Shown: positions 27,177 through 37,462 of the stretch, in pieces
Layout: each line of letters opens with the position of its first letter
Numbering within the stretch: position 1 is the first letter of the stretch
NCBI GenBank assembly: GCA_947165435.1
Contig: CAMVAI010000001.1
Span: 38,088-102,087, forward strand
Direction of reading: 5' to 3'
DNA: 64,000 bases
Origin: an uncultured Prevotella sp.
GTDB lineage: Bacteria; Bacteroidota; Bacteroidia; Bacteroidales; Bacteroidaceae
Translations under genes and position numbers: made by a program
The notes under the pieces: model-generated
The model's database searches: none
Told to the model about the DNA's origin: nothing
The model's input: only the letters and a program-made list of their open reading frames with translations

Positions 27177-30100
27177 TTAAAATGCTACGTTGACACCGAA
27201 CGAGAACGAGCGGGTCTTCGGGTAGGCCCAGATATAGTTGGTGGGGTTCTCCGGGTCGAAACCGTTCTCGAAGTGGCTCCATGTCTTGATGTTGTAGGCG
27301 CTGAAATAGACGCGGCACTTCGACATGTAGAGCTTGGCAATGAGTTTCTTGGGCAGCGAGTAGCCCACCTCGATGTTGCGCAGCGACCAGAAGTTACCGC
27401 TCTGCAGCCAGATGTCGCTGGTGTTGTAGGGGTAGTTGCGGTCGATGTCGCTGAACGTGGTCGAGAGGCGCGGATACTCGGCGTTGATGTTGCGCGGGTC
27501 GGTGGGGTCGTCGGTGTAGTAGCCCCAGGTCTTGGTCACCTCGTGGGTGGACGTGCCGCCCCATCCGAAACCGTAGTCCATGTTCTCACGGCACTCTACC
27601 GTGCGGTTCAGGTAGCCGGTGAAGATGGCACGGGCATCGAAGCCGTACAGCTCGAAACCGATGCGGATATTGGGGATAAGCTCGGGAATGCGGGTGTTCG
27701 AATAGCCCGAGGGCACCTGGTCGTAGGTGTCGATGATGCGGTCGCCGTTGGCATCCTTGAACACGGCGTTACCCAGCTTATAGACACCGGCAGCGTGATA
27801 CGGATACTTCTCCGGGTGGTCGATGGCATCCTGGTGGCTGGTGGGTATGCGGGCAGGGTCGCTGGCCCACTGGTCGAGCTCGAACATGTAATACTGGCCG
27901 ATGCGCTGGCCGGTCTTGGCCTGGTAGGCGTAGTCGGGCGTCAGCTCGTCCATCTCGGTAATCTTGTTGCGGTTCCATGTCAGCATACCCTCTACGAAGT
28001 AGCTGAAGTGCTTGCCGATGCTGTTGCGGTGGCCGAGCATCAGTTCGAAGCCACGGGTCTCAGCCTCGCCGTAGCTGTCCTGCGGGGCAGCCAGACCGAA
28101 GAGGGTGGGGATGGTGGAGCGGTCAACGAGAATCTGCGAGCGGTACTCCTTGAAGAGGTCGAACTGTCCGTAGAACTTCTTGTGCCACAGGTCGAAGTCG
28201 ATACCGAGGTTCCACATCTTCGACACTTCCCAGATGTTGTTGGGGTTGCCGGCGGTAGCCTCGTAGGAACCCTCGGTGTAGCTCTGGCTGGTACCGAAGT
28301 TGTAGCCGCCGCCGGTGGCGAAGGTGCTCTGGTAGGGATAGCGCTGCCAGCTGTTGGTGGTCATGCCGGCCTTACCCCACGAGGCGCGTACCTTCAGCAG
28401 GTCGAACAGCTTGAGGTTCTTGATGAACGGCTCCTCGCTGGCCACCCAGCCGACGCTGACGCCGCCGAAGGTGTCCCAGTTGTTCTCGGGGTCGAAGTTG
28501 TCGCTGCCCATGTAAGAGAAGTTGCCGCTGACGATGTAACGGTCGTTGTAGGCGTAGGTGGCCTGTGCGTTCCACGAGATGTTGCGCCACGACGAGTTCT
28601 GACCGCGTACCACATTCTGATAGGTGCGCAGGAAGGCCTGTGCGTCAACGAGGTGCTTGCCGAAGCGGCGGTTATAGCTCAGTCCGAAGCGGGTGTTGAC
28701 ATTGTAGTAATACTCACGCGGGCTGGTGGTGGCTACGGGCAGTGCCTTGAACGTACGCATACGCTGGTAGGTGTACTGGTCGGGCGATGTGACGTTGCTG
28801 TTCTGGAAGTCATACGAGAACACGTTGATGTCGGCCTGCTGCACCTTCTGGAAGGTCTCGTAGGCATCGAAGCTGACCACGGCGTGGGCTTTCAGGCCCT
28901 TCACCAGCGAGCCGAGGTCGCCGGTAGCGGTGACGGTGGTGTAGAGGTTGCGGCGGCGGTTCTGCTCGATACCACGTCCGGCAATCTGGGCGGCACCGTT
29001 CTTCGAGTCGTTAGCCGTAGGCATGAAGAACTCGCCGTTGGGACAATAGACGGGATAGATGGGCAGGTTCTCACCGGCACCCCATGTGAAGAGGTTCCAG
29101 ATGTCGATACCGGGCTGCAGGATGTTGTCGATACGTCCGCCGAGGTCCAGTCCGACGGTGAGGAACTTGTTGATGTTCAGGTCCACGTTGACACGCAGGT
29201 TGAAGCGGTTGAGCACCTGCTGCGTGCTGTAGTCTTCGTTATACTCCGTCCACTTCTTGTCGAACAGGCCCTCCTGGCGCAGGTAGGAGAACGACACGTA
29301 GTAGCGGGCACGGTCGTTACCGCCCGACATCTGCAGGTTGGTGCGGTACATCGGGGCAGCGTCGCGCAGCATGGTCTCGTGCCAGTTGGTGTTGAAGTAG
29401 TGGTAGCGATCCATGCCCTGCAGCGGCTCACCGTTGCACACCTTGCGGTACTGCTCGATGTCGTAGTCGGTGTACATGGGGCTCAGTCCGTCGAGATAGC
29501 GAGCCTGGTTGTACGTCAGCGCATAGTTGTAGGAGTTCTGCGTCTCGGGAATACCGGCATTGGTCTGGAAGCCCACCTCCTGTGTGAAGTTGATCTTCAG
29601 CTTGCCGGCCTCGCCGCGCTTGGTGGTGACGAGGATGACACCGTTGGCACCGCGCATGCCGTAGATAGACGTGGCGGCGGCATCCTTCAGCACGGTGATG
29701 CTCTCAATGGGGTAGGCATCGAGGAACGACAGGTCGCGCTCCACGTTGTCAACAATCACCAGCGGGGCACGGGCGGCAGTGTTCATGGTGCGCACGCCAC
29801 GGATGTACATCTCCGTCTCCGACCATCCCGGCTCCGACTGGGCCTCGTAGGTCTGCACACCGGCCACGGTGGCGGTGAATGCGTTCTGCAGCACCGTGAT
29901 GGGGTGCTTCTCCAGCTCTGAGCCGGTGACCACCGAGGTGGCTTCGGTGACGAGCTTCTTGGGCTTGGCCGAGAAGGCCACGGGAGCCAGCAGCTCGTAC
30001 TCGTCCTGCAGCTCCAACTTCACCTCGAAGTTACCGCTGAAGTCGGCCTTCTTGCGGGCCTGCTTGTATCCTAAGTAATCGACGAACACCTCGTCGGTGG

Positions 30101-30314
30101 GGTCCACCTTCTTCAGCTCGAAGTTGCCCTCCTCGTCGGTGAGTACCATCTTCAGGCCTTCGCCCAGGTTCACCATGGCACCGACGACCGGCTGCCCCTC
30201 GCTGTCCACAACGCGGCCTTTCAGCGTGCGGCCCGGCCCGGCGGCAAAGGCCGTCTGGGCGGTCATGGCAATCAGCAGTGATGCTATACCTTTTATAATA
30301 TGTTGTTTCTTCAT
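27177..30314 (-). CDS. SusC/RagA-family TonB-linked outer-membrane transporter (second pair)
   Basis: 1045 residues: signal peptide, carboxypeptidase-regulatory-like domain (KGRVVDSEGQPVVGAMVNL, about residues 32-115), TonB plug (IRGVRTMNTAARAPLVIVDN, SITVLKDAAATSIYGMRGANGVILVTTKRG in pieces) and a 22-strand barrel ending SFSFGVNVAF. Where most SusC proteins have a VVVGYG motif after the regulatory domain, this one has LLAPVAFSAKPKK, so it belongs to a divergent SusC subgroup. It follows the first SusD by 32 bp. Confidence 0.92.
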   Translation of the reverse strand: MKKQHIIKGIASLLIAMTAQTAFAAGPGRTLKGRVVDSEGQPVVGAMVNLGEGLKMVLTDEEGNFELKKVDPTDEVFVDYLGYKQARKKADFSGNFEVKLELQDEYELLAPVAFSAKPKKLVTEATSVVTGSELEKHPITVLQNAFTATVAGVQTYEAQSEPGWSETEMYIRGVRTMNTAARAPLVIVDNVERDLSFLDAYPIESITVLKDAAATSIYGMRGANGVILVTTKRGEAGKLKINFTQEVGFQTNAGIPETQNSYNYALTYNQARYLDGLSPMYTDYDIEQYRKVCNGEPLQGMDRYHYFNTNWHETMLRDAAPMYRTNLQMSGGNDRARYYVSFSYLRQEGLFDKKWTEYNEDYSTQQVLNRFNLRVNVDLNINKFLTVGLDLGGRIDNILQPGIDIWNLFTWGAGENLPIYPVYCPNGEFFMPTANDSKNGAAQIAGRGIEQNRRRNLYTTVTATGDLGSLVKGLKAHAVVSFDAYETFQKVQQADINVFSYDFQNSNVTSPDQYTYQRMRTFKALPVATTSPREYYYNVNTRFGLSYNRRFGKHLVDAQAFLRTYQNVVRGQNSSWRNISWNAQATYAYNDRYIVSGNFSYMGSDNFDPENNWDTFGGVSVGWVASEEPFIKNLKLFDLLKVRASWGKAGMTTNSWQRYPYQSTFATGGGYNFGTSQSYTEGSYEATAGNPNNIWEVSKMWNLGIDFDLWHKKFYGQFDLFKEYRSQILVDRSTIPTLFGLAAPQDSYGEAETRGFELMLGHRNSIGKHFSYFVEGMLTWNRNKITEMDELTPDYAYQAKTGQRIGQYYMFELDQWASDPARIPTSHQDAIDHPEKYPYHAAGVYKLGNAVFKDANGDRIIDTYDQVPSGYSNTRIPELIPNIRIGFELYGFDARAIFTGYLNRTVECRENMDYGFGWGGTSTHEVTKTWGYYTDDPTDPRNINAEYPRLSTTFSDIDRNYPYNTSDIWLQSGNFWSLRNIEVGYSLPKKLIAKLYMSKCRVYFSAYNIKTWSHFENGFDPENPTNYIWAYPKTRSFSFGVNVAF

Positions 30315-30346
30315 AATATTCTGTATTACTTTATTCGTTCATACTA

Positions 30347-32080
30347 TTACCAGTTAGGATTCTGGAAGCCGGTCTTCCAATACTCGCCCTCGGGGATGGG
30401 GTAGAGGTACATGCGGTCCTCGAAGACACGCTTCTGGGCCACCTTGCGGCTGTAGCGTCCGTTGTGTGCGATGTCCATGCCGATGATGTCGCGCGAGAGG
30501 GCCTCGCGGGCCACACCCCAGCGGCGCACGTCCCACCAGCGGTGCTCTTCGAAGGCCAGCTCCACGGTGCGCTCCTTGTGTATGAAGTTGCGCATCTTCT
30601 CCTGCGAGTCCAGGTCGGTGCGGCTGCTCATGTTGCCGGTGATGCCGCCACGGTGGCGCACCTCGTCGAGCAGGTTGTTGATGGTGGTGCGGTTGCCATA
30701 ATAGTCCACCTCGTTGAGTGCCTCGGCATAGTTGAGCAGGATTTCTGCATAGCGGATGAGAATCCAGTTGCGATAGCTCACGCCGCTGTGGTTGTTTATC
30801 AGGATGGCCTCGGGCATGTACTTACGCAGGTAGTATCCGGTCGGCGTGGCGTTGGCATTGCCTATGGGGTTGTCGTCGCCGCCACGGATGATGTTCAGCG
30901 TGCGGCCGTTCCATGCCGTGCCGTGGGTGAGCACGGTGGCTGCCAGGCGCGGGTCACGTCCGCCGTTGGGCCGCGAGTCGTCGTAGTAGCTGCCGGTACG
31001 GATGTCCGGGCAAGTGGCCGTCGAAGTATAGACGGGAGCACCGGTGGCATCGTAGTCGGTGAACGGCGAGACACCGTTGGCCATGTCGTACATGTCGATG
31101 AGGTTCTGGCTGGGGCATGCGCCTCCGTTGCCGCCCTCACCCACGGGCACGTCGATATAGTAGCCATAGCTGCCCCATCCCTGTGCCACATCGTTGCGGT
31201 AGAAGATGACCTCGGGGTTAGCCTCGTTGTGGGCGTTCCTGAGGATGGCGTTTTCGTAGGTGTCGGCCAGCTTGTATGATGTGCCGTAGTTGTCGATGAA
31301 CTCCTTGGCGGCATCGGCAGCCTGCTGCCAGGTCACACCACTCTCGGCAGCATAGCGCGGACTGGCCATGTAGAGCAGGATGCGGCTCTTGAGGGCCATG
31401 ACCACGGGCTGGTTCACGCGGCCCTCGTTGCCACTCTCATAGCTGGTGCCTTTGTCCATCACCAGGGGATAGGCGGCATCGAGGTCGCTGATGAGGAAAT
31501 TCTTGAATTCTACCAGCGTCGGGCGCGTGTTGTAGTTGCTCAGCAGGTCGCCGTCGGGGTTGAGCACTTCCTTGATGATGGGCACGGTGCCATAGCGCAG
31601 GAACAGCTCCCAGTAGAACCATGCGCGCAGGGCCATGGCCTCGCCCTTGTAGTAGCCCTTACGCTTCTCGTAGGTGGCCTGGTCGATGTCGGTGGGCTGG
31701 GGCACGGTCTCGATGCGCTCCAGCAGCATGTTACACTTACGGATGGCGCGGAAGCGGCTCTCCCACGGGGTGGTCAGCTCGGCAGCTCCGCCGGCGGCAT
31801 AGTAGTTGCCAATGTTGAAACTGGTGCGTGTGCCTGAGTTCGACACGCTGGTCTCCGCCAGGTCGGTGGCGGCGTCGAGCCAGCTGCCGTTGATGCGGCA
31901 CTCGCCGTTGAGCAGGAAGTTATAGGTGTCGAAGTGGAACTGCTCCATGGTCACCCAGTCGCTGAACACCTGTTGGCCGGTGAGCTCGTTGCTGGGCTCC
32001 TTGTCGAGGAAGTCGCAGGCGGTCATCGAGAAGGCTACGGCCAGTGCAGCTATACCTTTATATATATATAATTTCTTCAT
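30347..32080 (-). CDS. SusD/RagB-family nutrient-binding lipoprotein (first pair)
   Basis: 577 residues, lipobox SMTAC (Cys22) with DFLDKEPSNEL following, as in most SusD proteins. KGEAMALRAWFYWELFLRYG (about 148-167) and the C-terminal IHKERTVELAFEEHRWWDVRRWG signature (in pieces) confirm the family. Partner of the SusC encoded 19 bp upstream. Confidence 0.93.
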   Translation of the reverse strand: MKKLYIYKGIAALAVAFSMTACDFLDKEPSNELTGQQVFSDWVTMEQFHFDTYNFLLNGECRINGSWLDAATDLAETSVSNSGTRTSFNIGNYYAAGGAAELTTPWESRFRAIRKCNMLLERIETVPQPTDIDQATYEKRKGYYKGEAMALRAWFYWELFLRYGTVPIIKEVLNPDGDLLSNYNTRPTLVEFKNFLISDLDAAYPLVMDKGTSYESGNEGRVNQPVVMALKSRILLYMASPRYAAESGVTWQQAADAAKEFIDNYGTSYKLADTYENAILRNAHNEANPEVIFYRNDVAQGWGSYGYYIDVPVGEGGNGGACPSQNLIDMYDMANGVSPFTDYDATGAPVYTSTATCPDIRTGSYYDDSRPNGGRDPRLAATVLTHGTAWNGRTLNIIRGGDDNPIGNANATPTGYYLRKYMPEAILINNHSGVSYRNWILIRYAEILLNYAEALNEVDYYGNRTTINNLLDEVRHRGGITGNMSSRTDLDSQEKMRNFIHKERTVELAFEEHRWWDVRRWGVAREALSRDIIGMDIAHNGRYSRKVAQKRVFEDRMYLYPIPEGEYWKTGFQNPNW

Positions 32081-32099
32081 AGTCGTTAATCGTTAGAGG

Positions 32100-35000
32100 T
32101 TAGAATCTGATGTTTACACCCACGTTCACCGTCTTCATGATGGGATACTTGTTCGAGCCGGAGCTCTCCGGATCGACGAGGTCGTCCAGGTGGTCCCATG
32201 TGATGAGGTTGTTGGCATTCACGAACACGCGGCACTCGCTCATGGCCAGCCGGTTGATCCACTTCGACGGCAGGTTGTAGCCCAGCTCGATGTTCTTCAG
32301 TCGCACGAAGGCACCGTTCTTCAGGAAGAACGAGTTGACGCGCTGGTTGTGGTTGCCGTTGGCATCGTAGTGCAGCAGGGGATAAGAGGCGTTAGCCAGG
32401 TTGTAGGCATCGCTGGCGTTGGGGTTCCAGCGTCCCAGGTGGTGCTCCTTGACCTTGCCGCCGTTGACGAAGGCATACATGGCCTCAGCGTCGTAGTAGC
32501 GGCTGACGTGGTCAACGCCCTGGAACATCATGGAGAAGGTGATGCCCTTCCACTCGCAGCCTAACGACAGCGAGTAGGTGTTCTCTGGAATATCGCTGTA
32601 GCCGATATATGTCACGTCGCGGTCGTCGATGAATCCGTCGCCGTTCATGTCCTTATACTTCAGGTCGCCCACCTGTGTGTTGCCATAGGTAGAGACGGGC
32701 AGCGTACCGCTGAGGATGTCGGCCTGGGTGATGAATCCCTCGCAGACGAGGCCCATGAACTGGTTGATGGGCTTGCCGGCCAGACGGCGGTAGGCGGTCT
32801 TCAGGCTCGGCTCGTCCAGCTCGTCAATCTCGTTGTGCGAGTGGCTGAAGCTGAGGCCGACGTTGTAGCGGAAGTCCTTGCCGATGGTGTTGGTGTGGCG
32901 CAGCTCAATCTCGTAGCCCTGGTTCTTGGTCTTACCGAGGTTGCCGGCAGCCATGGTGACACCCACCCACTGCGGGCGTGTCTGGTATTCGGTCAAGATG
33001 TCGTTACGACGCTCGTAGAAGTAGTCGAAGTTACCGCGCAGCAAGCCATTGAAGAGTGCGAAGTCAACGCCGAAGTCGAACTTGTGGGCGCGCTCCCAGG
33101 TGACGTCGTAGTTGGGGTACTGGTTCTCGAAGATACCCGTCTTGCCGGTGGTGCCGAAGTAGTAGTCGTTCACAATCTGGCTCCAGCGCTCTTCGTAGAG
33201 GAAGCGCTGTCCGGCGTAGTTGTCGTTACCCACCTGACCGTAGCTGCCGCGAATTTTCAGGTTGTCGAGCCACTTCTTGGTCTTCTCCATGAACTTCTCG
33301 TTGCTGACTATCCAGCCGAGCGACATGGCGGGGAAGAAGCCGAAGCGCTTGCCGCTGGCAAAGTTCTCAGAGCCGTTGTAGCCGAAGTTGAACTCAGCCA
33401 GGTAGCGGTCGTCGAATCCATAGGTGACACGACCTACGATACCCTGATAGCGCTTGGCCAGGTCGGCCTGGAACCGGTAGTCGTTCTGGTTGTAGAGCAC
33501 CATGGCGGTGACGTCGTGCTTGCCGAACTTGCGGGCATAGTTCAACTGATACTCCATGTAGAGCTTGTACGTCGTGGTCTGGTCGTCGCCTGCGTAGCCC
33601 AGCTCAGAGTCGGTGTTGAACTGGTTGTACGACGACTGCAGCAGGGGCTGTGCCGAGTTGATGAGCTCGTAGGTGGCAAAGGAAGCCGTGAACTTACGGT
33701 TGTAGTAGGCATTGTAGTCGAACGACACCATGGCGCGTGCCGACAGGCCCGGTGTAATCCAGTCCATCTTGTAGTTGGCGATGAAGTTGGTCTCGCTGAT
33801 GGTGTTGGTGGCGCGGTAGAAGCCGGCCTTGGCCAGCCGTGCCACGGGGTTGTCCTGATACTGCGAGTTGCCGGCATAGAGCTGCTTCATGGAGTCGCCG
33901 TTATCTACCTGATAGCTGACGGGGAACAGCCAGCCCGGCGTGTGGTTCAGTCCGTAGAATATCTGCGAGTAGCTGCCGTCGAAGCGCTCGTCGGAGTTAG
34001 GCCCGCGACGGTTCTCGAAACGGGTGCCGAAGTTGATGCTGAGCGTGAGGTCCTTGACCAGGTCGAAGTCGAGGTTGGCACGGAATCCGATACGGTTGTA
34101 CGACTGGTTCGACTTGTTGCCGTACTTGTCTTCCGAGAAGTTCTTGAACAGGCCCTGCTGGTCGTAGTATTCTGCCGACACGTAGTAGCGCATGCGCTTC
34201 GTGCCGCCCTGGATGTTGACGTTGTAGCGCATGGCGGGAGCCGAGCTGCGCAGCACGGTGTCGTACCAGTCAACATTGGGGTAGAGCATGGCGTCGGTGC
34301 CGCTCAGCTCGCCGTTCACGCTGCGGCGGAACATGTCGATGTCGCGGGCCGAGAACTGCGAGGGCAGGCCGTCGTTGGCCAGTGCCTCTTCGAGCAGCTT
34401 CACGCTCTCGTAGGAGTCCAGATAGGTGTTCTTGCGCGTAGCCATGCTCCACTGCCAGTTGGCCGTGAGGCTGACGGTAGGCTTCTGGTCCTTACCGCGC
34501 TTGGTGGTCACCAGGATGACGCCGTTAGCACCGCGCACACCATAGACGGCGGTGGCCGAGGCGTCCTTCAGCACGGAGATATTTTCAATGTCGTCGGGGG
34601 CTATCTGCGAGAAGGGACGCTCGATGCCATCGACCATCACCAGCGGCTGGTTGTCGCCGGCGAACGAGGCACGTCCACGGATGAACAGCTGCATGTCGTC
34701 GGCACCCGGGGCACCCGATGTCTGCGACGTCACCAGACCGGCCACCTTACCGGCCAGTGCCTGCGACACGTTGCCCGAGGGCGACTTCAGCAGCTCCTTG
34801 GTGTTCACCTGGCTGATGGCGCCAATCACACTCTCTTTCTTCTGATGGCCGTAGCCCACGACCACCACTTCCTCGACCACCTGGCGGTCTTCGAGCAGCG
34901 TCACGTTCACGGTCTTCTGTCCGTTCACGCGTACGCTCTGGCTGGTGAAGCCGATGTAGCTGAAGCGCAGCGTGGCGTTGGGTTTCACTTGCAGTTTGAA

Positions 35001-35186
35001 GTTGCCGTCGAAGTCGGTAATCGTACCGTTCGTCGTGCCGGCCTCTAGGACGCTGGCTCCGATGATGCCCTCACCAGCCTCGTCGGTCACTTGTCCGCTG
35101 ACCGTTATCTTCTCCTGGGCTGATGCCCCTAACGAGAGGAGCACCAGACACAGGGTCAGGAATAGTTTATTGATAGGATTTCTCAT
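32100..35186 (-). CDS. SusC/RagA-family TonB-linked outer-membrane transporter (first pair)
   Basis: 1028 residues: signal peptide, carboxypeptidase-regulatory-like domain (ITVSGQVTDEAGEGIIGASV, about residues 25-105), canonical VEEVVVVGYGHQKKESVIGA, plug (RGRASFAGDNQPLVMVDGIE, ISVLKDASATAVYGVRGANG) and barrel ending VNVGVNIRF. Imports oligosaccharides with TonB energy. It follows the LamG lipoprotein gene by 19 bp. Confidence 0.95.
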   Translation of the reverse strand: MRNPINKLFLTLCLVLLSLGASAQEKITVSGQVTDEAGEGIIGASVLEAGTTNGTITDFDGNFKLQVKPNATLRFSYIGFTSQSVRVNGQKTVNVTLLEDRQVVEEVVVVGYGHQKKESVIGAISQVNTKELLKSPSGNVSQALAGKVAGLVTSQTSGAPGADDMQLFIRGRASFAGDNQPLVMVDGIERPFSQIAPDDIENISVLKDASATAVYGVRGANGVILVTTKRGKDQKPTVSLTANWQWSMATRKNTYLDSYESVKLLEEALANDGLPSQFSARDIDMFRRSVNGELSGTDAMLYPNVDWYDTVLRSSAPAMRYNVNIQGGTKRMRYYVSAEYYDQQGLFKNFSEDKYGNKSNQSYNRIGFRANLDFDLVKDLTLSINFGTRFENRRGPNSDERFDGSYSQIFYGLNHTPGWLFPVSYQVDNGDSMKQLYAGNSQYQDNPVARLAKAGFYRATNTISETNFIANYKMDWITPGLSARAMVSFDYNAYYNRKFTASFATYELINSAQPLLQSSYNQFNTDSELGYAGDDQTTTYKLYMEYQLNYARKFGKHDVTAMVLYNQNDYRFQADLAKRYQGIVGRVTYGFDDRYLAEFNFGYNGSENFASGKRFGFFPAMSLGWIVSNEKFMEKTKKWLDNLKIRGSYGQVGNDNYAGQRFLYEERWSQIVNDYYFGTTGKTGIFENQYPNYDVTWERAHKFDFGVDFALFNGLLRGNFDYFYERRNDILTEYQTRPQWVGVTMAAGNLGKTKNQGYEIELRHTNTIGKDFRYNVGLSFSHSHNEIDELDEPSLKTAYRRLAGKPINQFMGLVCEGFITQADILSGTLPVSTYGNTQVGDLKYKDMNGDGFIDDRDVTYIGYSDIPENTYSLSLGCEWKGITFSMMFQGVDHVSRYYDAEAMYAFVNGGKVKEHHLGRWNPNASDAYNLANASYPLLHYDANGNHNQRVNSFFLKNGAFVRLKNIELGYNLPSKWINRLAMSECRVFVNANNLITWDHLDDLVDPESSGSNKYPIMKTVNVGVNIRF

Positions 35187-35205
35187 AGTCGTTTTATACC
35201 TTTAG

Positions 35206-37374
35206 TTATTGATATACGCTATACAGTGCCTTGATCTGTGCGGCTGTCAGGGCAGCGTTGAAGCACATGATGTCGTCGAACTCGAAGCCGGCATCATTGT
35301 CGGCCCAGTCCCAAGCCTGGTTACCGCCGAGGCAGATGTACTTCAGGTCGGCACCGTTGGTGAACAGACCCTTCTGGGTGTTGTCGCCGCTGCTGTTCCA
35401 CTCGTTCTTCAGGTCGCCGTCGAAGAACACCTTGGCGTTCTCGCCGTTGAACACCACCGTATAGAGGTGCCACTCCTTGTCGGCCAGCCAGTCTTTGTCG
35501 CCGTGATAGAGGGTGTTGACGCCTGCTGTGTTCTGTGCATCGACATAGTCGGTCCAGCCGTTGCAGTTCAACTGCAGCACGCCACGGTACTGGCATGCAA
35601 ACATCGGCCATGTGTTGGGCACGTTCTTCTGTGCGTAGGCCATGAAGAGTGGAGCCCACAAGTATTCGGCGCTCTCGCCGCACTTCGAGGCGTTCACCCA
35701 GAAGCTGATGGTGAGTTGCTCGGTCTCGGCCGAGTGGGCCAGCAGGTCTTCGGGCAGCAGCAGATAGTTTTGTCGCGGAGCCGTCGAGGTGTTGTTGCTG
35801 AACACCCATCCGTGGTTGTCGGTCTTCTCAATCCATTCGCCGCTGCCGACGATGGTCAGTCCGCGGTCGGTGGCTTCCTCGAAGGTGTTGCGGTAGTACG
35901 GGTCGGGGATGTCGGTAGGAATGGTGCCGCCGCCACCTGCCTTGTTGGAGATAATCTTGTTGATCAGCTCTTCGTCGAGGGCTTGGTCGTACACCACGAA
36001 GTCGTCGAAGGCGAAGCCCGGGTCGTTGTCGGCCCAGTTCCAAGCCTGGTTACCGCCGAGACAGATGTACTTCAGCTCATGGCCGTTGCTGAACAGGCCC
36101 GTCTGGGTGTTGCCCACGCCGTCCATGTTCCATTCGTTCTTTACCTCGCCGTCGAAATAGACCTTGGCGTTGTCGCCGTCGAGCACGACGGTATAGTAGT
36201 GCCATTCGTGGTCGGCCAGCCAGTCGGCCTGGGTATCGTTGTGATAGAGGTGGTTCACGCCGTCCACGTTCTGCTCGGGTGTATAGTCGGTCCATCCGGC
36301 ACAGTTCACCTGCAGCACGCCACGGTACTGGCATGCGAACATAGGCAGCGTGTTCTCGCCGTTGACGGGTGCTGCCGTGTAGGCCATGAACATCGGTGCC
36401 CAGTTGTAGGCTGCCGACGGTCCGGCGTTGGTGGCGTTCACCCAGAAGCCGATGGTCATCTGCTGTGTCTCTGCCGAGTGCGACAAGATATGGTCGGGCA
36501 ACAACAGGTAGTTGGAGCGCGGCGTGGTGGATGCTGCATTCTGGAACACACGGCCGAACTTGTCGTTGGCATCGGTGGTGAAGCTGCCGGCACCCACGAT
36601 GGTCAGTCCGTCGCTGCTGTCGAAGTTGTTGAAATAGACGGGGTCGGGCAGCGTGACCACCTTCGTGATCTTAGGCCGCTTGGTATCGCTGGCGTTCATC
36701 GTGTTGCGCACCAGGGTGATGCGCTCTACGGAGAGGTCGCCGTTGTTGTCGGAACCGATGATAAGGTAGGGATTGCTGTTCAGCGCAGCCACCAGGAAGG
36801 GGTCGGCGGGGTAGGCTGCCGATGCCACCTGCTCGCCGTCGCGGAACACGGTGCATCCCGTAGCGTTGATTTGTACGCCGAGGAAGTGCCACGTGTTGGG
36901 CTCCAGCAGCTGTTCGGTGGTGGTCTGCACACTGCCGGTGGCCGTCGGCGTCACCAGCTTGCCGCCCGTGGTGAAGTAGATGGGCTGCGAGCCGTCGCTG
37001 CCGGCCAGGGTGAAGATGCGGTCGTCGGCATTCGCGCCGTCGGTCTTTACCCACAGGGCGATGCCTGCTCCGGTCTGCAGCTTGAGGGCTGTCAGCGGGT
37101 TGGCCATCGTCGCCGTACCTTGGTTCACGTGAAGCACCTCTGTGTAGAGGTCGTTGTCATAGACGATTTCGGCATTGCCCGTGTGGCCCACGATGAATGG
37201 TGCCTCGTCAATGTCTGTCAGCCCCTTCATGCTGAGGGTGCTTGTCGCCTCACGACTCGGAAATACCTGGTTGCCTGCCTCGGGGTCTTGTTCGCCCCAG
37301 TCTGTACATCCGGTCGTACAGAAGAGCAGAACCGCCATCCCGGTAAGCACCAAAGAGGATTTCAGATAGTTCAT
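35206..37374 (-). CDS. Surface lipoprotein with three LamG-like domains, probable glycan-binding protein
   Basis: 722 residues. Lipobox CTTGC (Cys23) with DWGEQD behind it indicates surface display. Three LamG/concanavalin-like jelly-roll domains follow (about 45-235, 250-475, 490-722). The last two are close copies: both have LLLP, SAETxQxTIxFWVNA, PMFACQYRGVLQ, WLADxEWHxYTVV, AKVxFDG and LKYICLGGNQAW. It is the first gene of the PUL transcript, which is unusual because surface glycan-binding proteins generally follow the SusD gene. Operator repeats and a promoter lie directly upstream. Confidence 0.82.
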   Translation of the reverse strand: MNYLKSSLVLTGMAVLLFCTTGCTDWGEQDPEAGNQVFPSREATSTLSMKGLTDIDEAPFIVGHTGNAEIVYDNDLYTEVLHVNQGTATMANPLTALKLQTGAGIALWVKTDGANADDRIFTLAGSDGSQPIYFTTGGKLVTPTATGSVQTTTEQLLEPNTWHFLGVQINATGCTVFRDGEQVASAAYPADPFLVAALNSNPYLIIGSDNNGDLSVERITLVRNTMNASDTKRPKITKVVTLPDPVYFNNFDSSDGLTIVGAGSFTTDANDKFGRVFQNAASTTPRSNYLLLPDHILSHSAETQQMTIGFWVNATNAGPSAAYNWAPMFMAYTAAPVNGENTLPMFACQYRGVLQVNCAGWTDYTPEQNVDGVNHLYHNDTQADWLADHEWHYYTVVLDGDNAKVYFDGEVKNEWNMDGVGNTQTGLFSNGHELKYICLGGNQAWNWADNDPGFAFDDFVVYDQALDEELINKIISNKAGGGGTIPTDIPDPYYRNTFEEATDRGLTIVGSGEWIEKTDNHGWVFSNNTSTAPRQNYLLLPEDLLAHSAETEQLTISFWVNASKCGESAEYLWAPLFMAYAQKNVPNTWPMFACQYRGVLQLNCNGWTDYVDAQNTAGVNTLYHGDKDWLADKEWHLYTVVFNGENAKVFFDGDLKNEWNSSGDNTQKGLFTNGADLKYICLGGNQAWDWADNDAGFEFDDIMCFNAALTAAQIKALYSVYQ

Positions 37375-37435
37375 AAGTAACAGTTTTTTTGGTTAGTAAT
37401 TATTTGTTGTTTGTTAATTGTCGTATAATAGGCCA

Positions 37436-37443
37436 CAAAGTTA
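37436..37443 (-). promoter_or_regulatory. -7 promoter element of the PUL operon
   Basis: TAACTTTG on the minus strand, 61 bp before the lipoprotein start. The -33 position is taken by a GTCCACCT operator repeat instead of TTTG, as expected of an activator-dependent promoter. Confidence 0.75.
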
Positions 37444-37462
37444 CGAATTACGCGCGTGAAAA

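Noticed and set aside
27273..29921. Long plus-strand frame of 882 codons opposite the second SusC gene
   Set aside because: It is the antisense shadow of a high-GC gene with strong family matches on the minus strand; Val/Gly/Ala-rich and without domains. The same goes for the long plus-strand frames at 32835-35048, 35209-37380, 38841-40559 and 54555-56045.
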